From Podospora bellae-mahoneyi (taxonomy: Eukaryota > Ascomycota > Sordariomycetes > Sordariales > Podosporaceae): 64,000 bases of DNA. Position numbers and translations under genes: made by a program. Numbering within the stretch: the stretch's first letter is position 1; each line of letters starts with the position of its first letter. The DNA lies in NCBI RefSeq assembly GCF_035222275.1, contig NC_085881.1, positions 4,712,001 through 4,776,000 on the forward strand. Direction: 5' to 3'. The notes beneath the pieces were generated by a model. It made no database searches, was not told the origin of the DNA, and was given only the letters and a program-made list of their open reading frames with translations. Shown here piece after piece: positions 1 to 10,405 of the stretch.

Positions 1-635
1 TTGTTCTCCCCCAGCCTTTCACTCTGATCAATAAACAGCCTCTCCACCCTCCCATACTTTTCCCCGCACTCCTCCCCTATCTCCTGCCCCAGCCCAGCCT
101 CAACTTCAGCGGCCAGGTTGGGAATGTTGAGGAGCATATCCCTTAGCACCACTACCCTGCTGATCTTTTGCCCGGCGTTGTTATTGTTGTTGTTGTTGTT
201 GTTGTTGTCTTGTTGCGGCTGTGAGGGAGTGGAAAGTGACTTGGGGGCAATGATGCGCCCCTGAGCAGCAGCCGGATCCCGGAAGCCACCGCCTTCCGCG
301 TCGGATTTCTTCTTGCGTTTGAGAGGCTGGACGGACAGGGCGGAGGTGATGCCGGAGGAGGAGGCGCCGAGGCCGGTGCCGGCTGTCCAGCCGTATTTGG
401 ACATTAGCTTGGTTGCAAAGGCTTTGCCACGGGTCTTTTGTGGAAGGGAGCCGACCACGTTGATGGAGGCGTAATCTACGCCTTCGTGTTCTTCGGGGTC
501 GGAGTCGAGGTCCATTGCTTCTGGGTCGGTTGGGGGTGGTGGTGGTGAGTATCGGACGGGAGCACGAGATATGGTTGCGGTGTCGGTGGGGGGAGGTGGT
601 GGTAAGGGGCTGGAATCGGGCGGTGGTGGAGGGGG

Positions 636-693
<58 letters not shown>

Positions 694-1500
694 GACAAGG
701 CCAAACGGCGGGCGTACGCGTCGTCACCGGTTGCGTCGTCTGGTATACTTGCTGCTGTTCTTGGGGGTGACATGGGCGGCGGTGCAAAGTTGAACGAGGT
801 AGAGGGTGCGAACTGGCTGTTCATGCCCATTCCTCTGCGGTCTGGCTCGTCTTCGTCCTCGTCAGTGTAGCGATCCTGGCTTCGTGACTTGCGTCTGTGG
901 GCGTAGAGGATTTCCTTCCACTCTCTTACTTCCCGTATTCGTTCATCGCTTCGGAGGTATTCTTCTACGTTGGTTGGGCGGGCGGGGTCGTAGGTCTCGT
1001 CCCAGTTTGTTTGTTCCCTTTCGTCGGCCTTTTTCTTCTTTTTCCTCCTGCCGCCACGCTGACGCTTCTCGTTGGAGGCGCTGTAGAGGTATTCATCTTC
1101 CTCTGTTGCTGCCCAGTCGGCCAATGTGCTTCGCTGTGGTGGTTGCGCTGCTGCTGCTGCTGGGGCACCTGGTGATGCTGATGCTGAGGGGACAGCGGGG
1201 GGAGCTTTGGGAAAGGATGGTTTCGGTTTCGCTGTTGGTCTGTTGACTTGTGGTCGGCGGAGCATAGGCTGAAAGCGTAGAGCTGTTCCATAGGTTAGCA
1301 AGAATACAAAGCTGAGTCTGCGCAGAGGACACACCTGGATCTATCGCCTTCTTCGGGGGAGGCGCATTGTTGTCTTTGGACTCGTTCTGATCTTTGGATG
1401 CAAGCGCGGGGCTGGAGCTGCTGTCGCCGACTGGATCAAGTAAGTTGGCATATAGGGACATTCCGCCCCCGCTAGGACGCAGCGGTGGTGGTGCTGACAT
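1..1500 (-). CDS. SPF45: SPF45/RBM17-like splicing factor (G-patch and RRM), C-terminus cut by window edge
   Basis: A nuclear splicing factor of the SPF45 (RBM17) type, a family that acts in 3' splice-site choice. The start is placed at 1500 because the protein then reads MSAPPP followed by MSLYANLLDP, which matches the family N-terminus. The frame is open back to 1584, but that extension does not look conserved. One intron, 1283..1334 (52 nt, donor GTGTGT, branch GCTAAC), joins AIDP to ALRFQPMLRR. After it come a Lys-rich stretch, a long Gln run (635..693) followed by Pro, a G-patch at about 340..440 (KYGWTAGTGLGASSSGI), an Asn-rich run (178..208), and the start of the C-terminal RRM/UHM (SRVVVLRDML). 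The frame is open to base 1, so the rest of the RRM lies outside. Identity rests on the order MSLYANL, G-patch, RRM. The poly-Gln is an accessory feature. Confidence 0.88.
178..208. repeat. GTT/AAC trinucleotide run encoding Asn
   Basis: Near-perfect GTT repeat (one ATT interruption) inside the SPF45-like gene. On the minus strand it encodes about ten Asn between the G-patch and the RRM. It is a simple coding microsatellite. Confidence 0.9.
635..693. repeat. TTG/CAA trinucleotide run encoding poly-Gln
   Basis: An uninterrupted run of about 19-20 TTG units (CAA on the coding minus strand). It gives a pure poly-Gln tract just before a Pro tract in the SPF45-like protein. All units use one codon, so slippage is likely and length may vary between strains. 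The 'poly-Val', 'poly-Cys' and 'poly-Asn' frames over it are shadows. Confidence 0.93.
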
Positions 1501-1839
1501 CTTGATGGACCTATGTCGAAGTGGTTCGTTGTGAAAGTTGATGCTCAGCCTTGCACGCGAGGCCAACGTGGATGCAGCAAACAATTGGAGATGGCCATTG
1601 AGGTGCCAAAATAGTGGGTCCAGCTGCTACTCTTTTAGTGGAGGCCCTGGGAGTACGGAGTATACGTGCCTCTTTTAAGTATGCTTGTTCTGAACCTATG
1701 AATCAACCGCAATGAAGTCCCATACATGCAAAATTGTTATGATGCAAGGGAAATTGTATTAAGGACGTAGAGAGTCCATAAAAATATATGTCATCGCTCA
1801 AAAATATCCTTATTCATCCTACTCAAACCTCAACTATTC
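1501..1839. other. Spacer: 3' flank of the helicase gene, 5' flank of the SPF45 gene
   Basis: 339 bp between two minus-strand genes. It must hold the helicase 3' UTR and the SPF45 promoter. AT-richer near 1680-1820. No other feature seen. Confidence 0.6.
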
Positions 1840-4596
1840 TTAGGACCTCTGCTTCGGGACCTTCTTGCCTTCCATGGCTTCCACGTCTTTCTTGTCATAG
1901 TAATGCCCTCCAAACTCTGTAAGCCACTTGGGGTCAATGGGGATGACACTCCTCACAAACTCCTTGCTCGTCACCACCAACTCGTGGTAAATAATGACCC
2001 TTGGTGGCGGATCAATACCCCTGACGACACTGCTCGGGTGCACGTATACCGTCATGTTGTTCTTCAGCGTCCTGTACCCGTCACCACTGCGGTTCAACCT
2101 AGCCGCGTTCAAGAAGAAGGCCGACGTTAGAGCTCGAAGAATCGGGTTCATGTTGGATATCCCACCGCAAGATGATTCGGACCCTTCGAGCACTCGATCG
2201 CACAGTTTGGCGAGCTGGTCTCGGACATCACGGGCTCTGGTCAAACTTCGCTGCGTGAGGAAGTTTTCCTTTGCCCAGATGGGAGAGTATTCCGAGTCTA
2301 CCCATTGGTTGTAGACATTGAGCAGAGTCAGGTGGTCACCACCGTCCTTGACAGTGAACCGCGCCCTGGCAGAATCGGCGTGGACCGCCTTGTCCTTGGG
2401 CCGGAAGAAAAGGGTTGCTACCTCGCCGAGCATTGCGACAATGGTGAGAACCTCCGAGACACACTCTTCAGCGGTGGCCGCGATGAGTGCCTTGGCAAGC
2501 ATAGGTTCAGCTGGGAACTCGCCCATTTGCCGACCAACACGTGTCAAGGCGCCAGCGGAGTTGAGTGCTCCAAGGGCATAGAGAAGGTTGAGAGACTTGA
2601 TGAGAAGCTCGGTTGGTGGGGGGTCGAGGAAGTCAAAATTGAGGAGATCATCGATACCTAAAGCCTTGAGTTGCAGAACCACACTGGAGAGCGACGTCCT
2701 TTGAATCTCAGGAGTTGGCGATTCGTCCATTTCGGACAAGTAGGCAAACCTGGTGTAAAGACGGAAGCATTTTCCTGGGCGGACACGACCAGCACGACCC
2801 ATACGCTGGTTGGCGGCAGCTCGAGAGCAGGGCACGACAGCCAACGTTGACTGACCAGTCGTACCGACTGGGCTAAAGGTGTTCTCTTTGGCATAACCCG
2901 AGTCAATGACATAGACGATGCCATCAATTGTCAGCGAGGTTTCGGCAATATTCGTGGAAAACACCACCTTTCTTGCTTTCGGTGGCGTTGGTTCAAAAAT
3001 CTTGGCTTGTAGTTCTGAAGGCATGTTGGCATAGATTGGTAACGCGATGATTTCGGGCACTCGGCTCCCTAGCTGCCGCTTGATCTCTGTAACCTGCTCG
3101 CAGGCATGGTCAATTTCTTCTTGACCTGTAAGGAACACGAGAATGTCGCCTTCGGGTTGCGTCGCGTGCAGTTGAAAGACTGTGGCAATGCTGGCTTCCA
3201 CATAGTTGGCTTCGGGCTTTTCTGTGTAGTAGACCTCCACGGGATGGACTCTGCCGGGAACGTTGAAGATGGGCGCTCCGTCGAAATAACCGCTGAACTT
3301 CTCAGCATTGAGGGTAGCTGACGAGATAATGAGCTTCAGCTCTGGTCTTGCTCTGGTGAGATCCTTGATCAAAGCCAACAGAATATCGGTATGGACCGTT
3401 CTTTCGTGGGCCTCGTCGATGATAATGGCCGAGTACCCTTCTAATGTCGGTGATGTTACCATCTCCCTCAGAAGCATACCATCCGTCATGTATTTGAGAA
3501 TAGTCTTCTCGCTGGTACAGTCTTCGAAACGGATCGAGTATCCAACCTCCCTGCCCACCTTCACGCCCATCTCGTCAGCGACACGAGCAGCAACACTCAT
3601 GGCCGCAACACGACGAGGTTGCGTACAGGCAACCTTCATCCCTTCGTTAGTGTAACCTGCCTCGTGAAGGTACTGGGGTATTTGCGTGGTCTTTCCTGAA
3701 CCAGTCTCACCGACAAGAATCAGAACCTGGTATTCTTTGATGGCGTCCAGAAAAGCCTCACGATAGGCGTATACGGGGAGGCTCTTCCGGACCTCTTGGA
3801 TGGACATATGCGCCCGTTCCGCTGCCTCGATCCGGGCCTTGAGTACCCTCTGCTCCTGGGTCAAACCGTCACTAGGCTGGGCGAGCTTTGCGGCCGCATC
3901 GCGAACAAACGCAATGTTATCTTCGTCCAGCAAGAAGTCGTACTTGCCCTCCTCCTCCTCACGTTCCCGGCTCTGGATTTGCGCCTTTGCCTTGACGGTT
4001 TGTTCTCGTTCCCATTCTTCGTACTCGGTGATGTGCTTCTCGTTTCCGAACTGATCCCTCTCCACATGGCGCCTGTTCAGCGCCTCCTCCTTCTTCTTGC
4101 TATCGGCCCCATATTGGTCAGGTAGACGGTAGCCGTCTTGGTAGTCGTCGATGCGCAATCGCTCCTCGGCCAGCCGTAGGATTTCCCGATTTTTGGCGAA
4201 GTCTGCTTTTTCCCGTTCCGATAGCCGTACCCCAGACCGCAACTCAGCTGTCTCTTCCGCGACCTGTTTTCGGAGCAGCGCCAGCTTCTCTGTTTCTCTC
4301 TTGGCCAGGTAGTCGAGGCGTGACTTGAGGCGCAAGTCGCTTATTTTGGAGTCGTCGCGTCCGGTATGACCGCGTCTTATTTTAGAACCGCTCTCTCCGT
4401 CCCTTTCCCTCCTGTCACTGTCTCTTTCGCTGCCTCTTTCTCGTGGAGATTTGGACCGTCGATGTCGTGGCGATTCGTCGCCATCTCGTCGCCTGCGCCG
4501 CTTCGGAGACCGTGACCGATCGCGCTTCCGCTCTTTGGGTGGCGCGGAATGGCCTTCGTCCATAGGCACAAAGGCGTATCGTTTGTTGGAAGCCAT
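1840..4596 (-). CDS. PRP2: Pre-mRNA splicing DEAH-box ATP-dependent RNA helicase, PRP2/DHX16 (S. pombe cdc28) type
   Basis: Spliceosomal DEAH helicase; the family remodels the activated spliceosome before the first transesterification step. Single exon, 918 residues. Residues 1-80 are an RS/RD-type basic tail (RSRSPKRRRRR). Residues 88-240 are a charged helical region (RLKSRLDYLAKRETEKLALL) characteristic of DHX16. The helicase core follows: motif I GETGSGKT (296-303), Ia TQPRRVAA, II DEAH (394-397), III SAT (426-428), and QRMGRAGR in RecA2, then the winged-helix, ratchet and OB-type C-terminal domains. The start at 4596 (MASNKRYAFVP) is the first good ATG. The N-terminus is shorter than in human DHX16 (about 1040 residues, from memory). 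The PRP2/DHX16 assignment over PRP16 or PRP22 rests on the N-terminal helical region and the absence of an S1 domain. Confidence 0.92.
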   Translation of the reverse strand: MASNKRYAFVPMDEGHSAPPKERKRDRSRSPKRRRRRDGDESPRHRRSKSPRERGSERDSDRRERDGESGSKIRRGHTGRDDSKISDLRLKSRLDYLAKRETEKLALLRKQVAEETAELRSGVRLSEREKADFAKNREILRLAEERLRIDDYQDGYRLPDQYGADSKKKEEALNRRHVERDQFGNEKHITEYEEWEREQTVKAKAQIQSREREEEEGKYDFLLDEDNIAFVRDAAAKLAQPSDGLTQEQRVLKARIEAAERAHMSIQEVRKSLPVYAYREAFLDAIKEYQVLILVGETGSGKTTQIPQYLHEAGYTNEGMKVACTQPRRVAAMSVAARVADEMGVKVGREVGYSIRFEDCTSEKTILKYMTDGMLLREMVTSPTLEGYSAIIIDEAHERTVHTDILLALIKDLTRARPELKLIISSATLNAEKFSGYFDGAPIFNVPGRVHPVEVYYTEKPEANYVEASIATVFQLHATQPEGDILVFLTGQEEIDHACEQVTEIKRQLGSRVPEIIALPIYANMPSELQAKIFEPTPPKARKVVFSTNIAETSLTIDGIVYVIDSGYAKENTFSPVGTTGQSTLAVVPCSRAAANQRMGRAGRVRPGKCFRLYTRFAYLSEMDESPTPEIQRTSLSSVVLQLKALGIDDLLNFDFLDPPPTELLIKSLNLLYALGALNSAGALTRVGRQMGEFPAEPMLAKALIAATAEECVSEVLTIVAMLGEVATLFFRPKDKAVHADSARARFTVKDGGDHLTLLNVYNQWVDSEYSPIWAKENFLTQRSLTRARDVRDQLAKLCDRVLEGSESSCGGISNMNPILRALTSAFFLNAARLNRSGDGYRTLKNNMTVYVHPSSVVRGIDPPPRVIIYHELVVTSKEFVRSVIPIDPKWLTEFGGHYYDKKDVEAMEGKKVPKQRS

Positions 4597-5471
4597 TGTC
4601 GATGCCTTTTGGTTGATGGTGATGATCTGAGAGGCAACAACACTTCCGATTTCTTATCTTATCAGCAAGGGTGTACAGGGCCTTGGACCATCCTTTAAGT
4701 CCTCTCAAAAGGTAGAGAGGGTTAGGGTTCCATGTTTCCCCTCAGACCTATAAAGACCACTTCACAACTTGAACTTCGCTCGGATCTCGGTAAATATTTC
4801 CATGGCATTCTTTTGAATCATGAATTGCCGTTGCTAACAGCAAAGCCTCAAAAGGGGCTCTCATTCGCCTCTCACTCTTCAACTTCATGGCCCTGGCAGT
4901 GCGATATCGCCACGAACCAATCAGATGCAACCTCTCAACGCACAACCAGTAGTGAGTTAACAGGGACAAGTCGGTATGAGACCGCTTCTGAGACATGCTA
5001 GAGGAGTACGGTATGTCTCGGGAAGTTCTGTACCTTAAACACTGATGTTTCTCTACAAAACACCAGTTCCTGGTCTTATACGTGTTGAACCTGCCATCAA
5101 GATGACTTCCATCGCTGAAGCTCACGGCGTTCGGCACAGCTCTGTTGGACCCACTCGTCTCAAGTTGTCGCAGCTCCGATGACACAATGCGGTAGCGCCG
5201 CCGTTTACGGATAGGAGGGCAGTGACGGGGGGCACAGATCGACGCCTCTTGCTATTCATTCAAAAAGCTGGAACTTTTACCTCATTCTGAAGATCCCATC
5301 AATTCATGTACTTGCCACTTTTGTACATTTCCAAAAGCCTCTCAATCGGCCAGCACTGTGATACCCTTCCATCTTCTAGGTAACACCATTGGCGCACACC
5401 TCAATTCCCGCTATAACACACTTTGGCCGAATCACGACACAAAGGAGACACACACTTCAACAATACCCACA
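4597..5471. promoter_or_regulatory. Divergent promoter region, helicase (-) and PCS60-like gene (+)
   Basis: 875 bp between two divergent starts. It holds a telomere-like box TTAGGGTT at 4722..4729, about 125 bp upstream of the helicase ATG. ORFs here (for example 4748..5185 minus) show no family signal and are treated as noise. Confidence 0.55.
4722..4729. promoter_or_regulatory. Telobox-like TTAGGGTT
   Basis: Exact TTAGGGTT in the helicase promoter. Related boxes occur at 8254, 11641 and 46885. A Tbf1/Teb1-type factor is the known binder in other ascomycetes. Function here is inferred. Confidence 0.35.
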
Positions 5472-7019
5472 ATGTCTACCCTCCAATCAGCCATCAATGG
5501 GGCCAGCGATGCCGTGGCTGTAATTGTGCCATCCAAGCCCAGCCCTCTGGTGATGACATACAAGGACCTCCTGGCTGAGGTGCTGTCGTTCCAGCAGAAG
5601 CTTGCTGCCATCGGCATCACTCATGGGTCCCCTGTGTCTATCGCCACGGTTAACTCGTACGAATTCATCGTCTCTTTTCTCGCTGCTTCATGGCAGCGTG
5701 GCATTGCTGCACCGCTGAACCCAGCCTACAAGCAAGAGGAGTTTGAGTTCTATATTGAGGATGTCAAGTCAGCTATTGTTTTGGTTCCCAAGGGCGCCTA
5801 CCAGAAAGGTGCGCCTGCCGTCAAGGCCGCCCAGAAGTTCAACGCTGCCATCGCTGAGAGCTATTGGGATGACCAAAAGAAGGAGGTCGCGCTGGATGTC
5901 AAGGAATTTGGGCAGTTGAATGGCAAGGGGCAACAACCGCTGTTGAAGCCACAGCCAGATGACATTGCCTTGGTCCTTCACACAAGTGGCACCACCTCTC
6001 GGCCTAAGGTTGTCCCTCTCTCCCACCGCAACCTGACCAGAACGATGAGAAACATCCAGCAAACATACCAGTTGACTGACGCGGACCGGACCATGCTGGT
6101 CATGCCCCTCTTCCACGTCCACGGTCTCCTCTGCGGTCTCTTGGCTCCTCTTCTTTCGGGTGGTTCCATGGTGGTGCCAAGCAAGTTCTCTGCTACTGAA
6201 TTCTGGCAAGACTTCATCACCCACAAGGCGAATTGGTACACTGCTGTGCCTACCATCCACCAGATCCTTCTCAAGCACCCCACCCCGAACCCCCTCCCAA
6301 AGATCCGCTTTATCCGGTCATGCTCGTCTCCCCTTTCCCCGACAGTTTTCCATGCTCTTGAGAAGACTTACAATGCCCCCGTGCTCGAAGCGTATGCCAT
6401 GACGGAGGCCGCTCATCAAATGACATCTAATCCTCTTCCTCCTGCAAAGAGAAAGCCCGGGACTGTGGGTATCGGTCAGGGTGTCGAAGTCGTCATTCTT
6501 GACGATGCAGGAAACAAAGTGCCACAGGGCACTGAGGGAGAGATTTCCATTCGCGGCGAAAATGTTACGTCTGGCTACCTCAACAACCCCGAAGCCAACA
6601 AGACTGCTTTTACAGCCAGTGGCTACTTCCGAACTGGCGACCAGGGCAAGCTGGATGAGGATGGCTATGTCGTGATCACAGGTCGTATCAAGGAGCTCAT
6701 CAACAAGGGCGGCGAGAAGATCTCGCCCATCGAGTTGGACAATGTTCTTACACGGAACCCAGCCGTCTCGGAAGCTGTGAGTTTCGCTATTCCGGATGAG
6801 ATGTATGGCCAGGACATTGGTGTTGCCATCGTTCTCAAGCCAGGCCGGAAGTTGAGCGATGAGGATGTGAAGAAGTGGGTTGGGGACAAGCTGGTCAAGT
6901 TCAAGATTCCCAAGAAGGTCTATTTCACTGATGTCATGCCCAAGACTGCGACTGGCAAGATCCAGAGACGCATCGTGGCCGAGACCATGCAAAAGAAGGA
7001 AGGGAGGGCGAAGTTGTAA
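5472..7019 (+). CDS. PCS60: Peroxisomal AMP-dependent acyl/oxalyl-CoA synthetase, PCS60/AAE3 type
   Basis: ATP-dependent CoA ligase of the ANL superfamily. Yeast Pcs60 and plant AAE3 relatives make oxalyl-CoA and act in peroxisomal or oxalate metabolism. The 515 residues are uninterrupted. The ATG at 5472 (MSTLQSAI, context CACAATGTC) is preferred over the in-frame upstream extension from 5358, which is not conserved-looking. Visible motifs are the AMP-binding loop HTSGTTSRPKVV (about 168-180), the YAMTEAAHQM adenine-binding motif, GYFRTGDQGKLDEDGY, GRIKELINKGGEKISP (hinge region) and PKTATGKIQRR, which carries the catalytic Lys. The last three residues are AKL, a PTS1 peroxisome import signal. 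Substrate is inferred from family, not proven. Confidence 0.92.
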   Translation: MSTLQSAINGASDAVAVIVPSKPSPLVMTYKDLLAEVLSFQQKLAAIGITHGSPVSIATVNSYEFIVSFLAASWQRGIAAPLNPAYKQEEFEFYIEDVKSAIVLVPKGAYQKGAPAVKAAQKFNAAIAESYWDDQKKEVALDVKEFGQLNGKGQQPLLKPQPDDIALVLHTSGTTSRPKVVPLSHRNLTRTMRNIQQTYQLTDADRTMLVMPLFHVHGLLCGLLAPLLSGGSMVVPSKFSATEFWQDFITHKANWYTAVPTIHQILLKHPTPNPLPKIRFIRSCSSPLSPTVFHALEKTYNAPVLEAYAMTEAAHQMTSNPLPPAKRKPGTVGIGQGVEVVILDDAGNKVPQGTEGEISIRGENVTSGYLNNPEANKTAFTASGYFRTGDQGKLDEDGYVVITGRIKELINKGGEKISPIELDNVLTRNPAVSEAVSFAIPDEMYGQDIGVAIVLKPGRKLSDEDVKKWVGDKLVKFKIPKKVYFTDVMPKTATGKIQRRIVAETMQKKEGRAKL

Positions 7020-8323
7020 ATGGATGCGAGTATTTGCGGGCTGCACCAAGCTAGCTGTGTTGTTCTTGATTTTTGAATGAGGATCTGGCTGTCAGTGGGT
7101 GATTTTCTTAGATAAATATCTCAAGGTTGTGTGGTTTATTTATCTGCTTCCTTTGGCTAGTTATGCTAATAGAATGGCATGAAAAGTGTCTTTCACTCTA
7201 TAATAGTCTACCCATGGAGAATTGAGGAGTACGTGCATGGGAAGGCAAACAGACAGCCAAAGGAGTCAGGCATGCAGCCCCATGTCCGATTGATTAATGC
7301 TCTAATCCAACAAACGAAGTGACTTCCCTTATCTCCAAACCTTTGCCCACTTGTGCTGCCCGGTATTTCCAGTTTGTTATCAGCTTTTTCGAGCTGCGTG
7401 TATGGAATTCAACAAGTCTCGCATGAAAACCAAACCTGCTGTTGCTGATATGGTCTGTGCGCACCCCCTGATTCAAAGTAAACAACGGCCCCTTTTCCAA
7501 GCTGACAACCGCCAATTCCGTAACAAACAGACCTTACCAAAGATGATAAGCAACAGTACAACACACTGGCTTTGCCAAGGATTTCTTGGGTGACTCTACC
7601 GTATCAACCTATTAATCGGGTGGTGTTGTTTTTCTCAGGTTGTGGTCGCTTTTCACCCATGGCCCAGTTGCTGAGCAGTGCCTTCCTTCCTCGTCGGTAG
7701 CTCCAGGCCTACATCAACACACAAAAGGCGAGCTGCTCCTTCCGTTTGGAATCGTAGAACGAACGCAGGGCACACAGTCTAAATTCTTTCCAGGTAGGTA
7801 TTTATTCTCGGCGACCTGCGTGTCCCTCTTTTCTTCCCACACAAACCAACACCTCTCCAACTTTGAAACCGGCGACATCGTCACGGGTCCGCACCCTCTG
7901 ACCGATTATTCAACGCCGAGAATACCACTTCGGCTTTGTTTGACCATCAGCCTGAAGTATTTATTGTCGACTTCCTTGAGTACTTCTCGCTCTGCTTCTT
8001 GTTGTATACAACAAGAAGCAACCAGCCACGCCCAAGACTTCAACACAGGTAAGACTCTCCTCTCCCCTCTCCTTCCATACACACTTCCCAGCCTTTCCTT
8101 CCTGGCCCAACCAAGGCAACGGCCTCATTTCCCAAACCTCGTCTGCTCTGCCTCTTCTACCATACCTCGACCCACGGCATATCAGGTCGGTCGAGCGGCT
8201 TTTTCCAGTTTTTCCAACAACCTCTACAATTGACCGACCGACTGACTTCAAGGAAACCCTAGAACTCTCGACTTCAGAAACACATCACCTTCATCAGTAC
8301 TACCAAGTTGACCCGTCGCCAAA
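7020..8323. promoter_or_regulatory. Intergenic region and long pyrimidine-rich leader of the zinc-knuckle gene
   Basis: 1304 bp without a supported ORF. The last 500-600 bp look like a 5' leader: pyrimidine-rich, with candidate donors GTAGGT at 7794 and GTAAGA at 8049 and possible acceptors at 7950 and 8185. One or two leader introns are plausible but unproven. A telobox-like AAACCCTAG lies at 8254..8262, about 60 bp before the ATG. Confidence 0.45.
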
Positions 8324-10062
8324 ATGTCTTGGGACCACGGGAACGATAACTGGGGCAACCCCACTCCCGCCAGCGGCGGTGACGATTGGGGCAAAGGTTC
8401 TGCTTCCAACAACAATGGCGGCAATGGCTTTGGCGATGACGGCTTCCGCGGTGCTGCCACCTCTGGCAACGGCGGTTTTGGCGATACTGCCCCCTTTGGC
8501 GGCGACGGCGAGCACCGCGGCGAGACCGGGTAAGTCCTTCTTGATCACCCTCCTATTTCCAGCAGACATCATCCCTAACATATCATCAGTCACAACAAGG
8601 CTGATTGCCCCAACCCGCGCAAGCCTTTTGGTGCTTGCCGCCGCTGCGGTGACGAAGGTCACTACAGCAAGGATTGTCCCACTGCTGGTCCCATGACCTG
8701 CAACGCGTGCGGTTCAACGGAACACCTTCGCAAGGAGTGTCCCGATGCCGGGCCAATGCTTTGCAAGAACTGTGGCAAAGAGGGTAGGCTGTTGCTGCCT
8801 GAGTGATTGACAATGACATTGAATGCTAACTCCTTGCGTCCAGGCCACACCATCTCTGCTTGCGAGAATGCTCGCAAGGTGGACCGCAGCGAAATTCCCG
8901 ACAAGACAACTGAGGAAGCTTGGGAGTTGATCAAGACTGCTGTCGCCGAGCGCGACATTGACGACCTTAAGGCTGCAGTTCAGATTTACGTGAAGTCACA
9001 GCCTGACTGCACTTATCAGCAGCTCGAGTCGGCCTTCCGTGGTCATGACCTCGGGGTTTGGCTCATCGCCCTCGAGAGACCCACCATCTCTACCCTGACC
9101 AATATGGATCTGCAGGGAAATCTTGGGAAGAAATACACGGTGTCGTACCGTTTCTCCCCCAACCCCGCTCGCCCCCGCGAGCGTGAGGGTTGGCCCGAGA
9201 CTGAAGAGGAGCGCATGGAGCGCCTGGCTGACGCTGGCGAGCTCGTTGCTGGTGGTTTGCCCAAGTGTCGCAACTGCGACCAGCTTGGTCATATCTCTAA
9301 ACACTGCAAGGAGGACAAGCGTGAAAACGAGCGAATCCAGGTCAAGTGCTACAACTGTGACGAGGTCGGCCATCGTGTCCGCGACTGTAAATTTTGGTCT
9401 CGCTGGGTATGTGATGCAGAGAGCTAGCTAACATTGACTGAAGGCCCGACTCCTCGCGTGGACAAGTTCGCCTGCAAGAACTGTGGACAGCCTGGCCATC
9501 CCGTGGCTGAATGCCCCGAGCCTCGCTCCGCCCAGGGTGTCGAATGCCGCAAGTGCAACGGGAGTAAGTCATCACGGCCCATGTGTGTTCCTTGAAGCTC
9601 ATGATCTTGGACTGACTGGTTCCTGTGTTAGCTGGCCACTTTTCGAAGGACTGCCCGTCAGCTGGTCCTCGTGGCTGCCGGAATTGTGGCCAAGAGGGCC
9701 ACATGTCCAAGGAATGCACAGAACCCAAGAACATGGATAATGTGCAGTGCCGCAACTGCGATGAGATGGGTCACTTCTCAAAGGAGTGCCCCAAGCCTCG
9801 TGACTGTAAGTTGATGTCGTTTCTCGACCTATCGATGACGTGCTTGCTGACAATCTCTCGAACAGGGTCTCGTGTCGAGTGCCAAAACTGCCACCAGAAG
9901 GGTCACACCAAGGTTCGCTGTCCGAACCCCTTGGTCTTGGATGAGGACAGCGGCGGTTTTGGTGGTGGTGACGGTGGTTTTGGCGGTGGTGATGGTGGCT
10001 TTGGCGGAGGCGATGGCGGCTTCGACAACGCTGCCCTTTCTGCCGATGACGGCGGCTGGTAA
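8324..10062 (+). CDS. Zinc-knuckle nucleic-acid-binding protein with ten CCHC motifs (CNBP/Gis2/Byr3-like repeats)
   Basis: A predicted single-stranded nucleic-acid binder, probably of RNA. Six exons: 8324..8529, 8590..8783, 8844..9386, 9444..9563, 9632..9805 and 9866..10062, giving 477 residues. Introns are 57-68 nt. Every join restores a CX2CX4HX4C motif, for example VRDC+PTPR at 9386/9444 and CNG+TGHFSKDC at 9563/9632. The N-terminus (1-68) is Gly/Asn/Asp-rich. A vestigial half-knuckle (GHNKADC, about 69-75) precedes ten full knuckles: three at about 85-138, then seven from 275. Residues 139-274 are a helical insert (TTEEAWELIKTAVAERDIDD) found in some fungal relatives but absent from short CNBP/Gis2 proteins. 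The C-terminus repeats GGFGGGDGG and ends in DDGGW. The RNA target is unknown. Confidence 0.88.
9950..10023. repeat. Short coding repeat, Gly-Gly-Phe-Gly-Gly-Gly-Asp type
   Basis: About four copies of an 18-nt unit encoding GGFGGGDG near the C-terminus of the zinc-knuckle protein. Copies differ at third codon positions, so this is not a very recent expansion. Confidence 0.8.
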
Positions 10063-10405
10063 TTCACTGCTTCCTACATCTCTATGGGAATATGGTCTTT
10101 GGGGATTTTGGATGGAATCTTTCTGAGAGTTTCCGTCAACTTGAGCTCTTGATCTTCTGGGGCTATTTCTTAGAAGAGTTTTTTTTTTTCACACAGCCAG
10201 CAGGTACCAATAGGGTAGCTATCTTGCATGGGCTTTGTTTCCGCTCTGACAAAAAACGATGGTTTTTTTACTACTGAAGCCGATTGCTTTTGTGACGCAA
10301 ATAAGGGCGGTGTTGCGATGAACAAATATATTCATGATCTGGCAGTTATATACACGAGCCTTGCGTGTTTTTCCATTTGTTCCAGGCTTCTTGTCTACTT
10401 ATAGC
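10063..10405. other. Convergent 3' flanks
   Basis: 343 bp between the stops of the zinc-knuckle gene (+) and the methyltransferase gene (-). Contains a T-run near 10180. Nothing else seen. Confidence 0.6.

Noticed and set aside
515-870. Plus-strand ORFs encoding poly-Val and poly-Cys
   Set aside because: They are other frames of the CAA repeat inside the minus-strand SPF45-like gene.
4748-5185. 145-codon minus-strand ORF in the helicase/PCS60 spacer
   Set aside because: No family signal, lies in a divergent promoter, composition unlike a protein.
5358-5471. 38-residue N-terminal extension of the PCS60-like protein
   Set aside because: The ATG at 5472 has better context and begins at the conserved family start. 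The extension reads like leader sequence.
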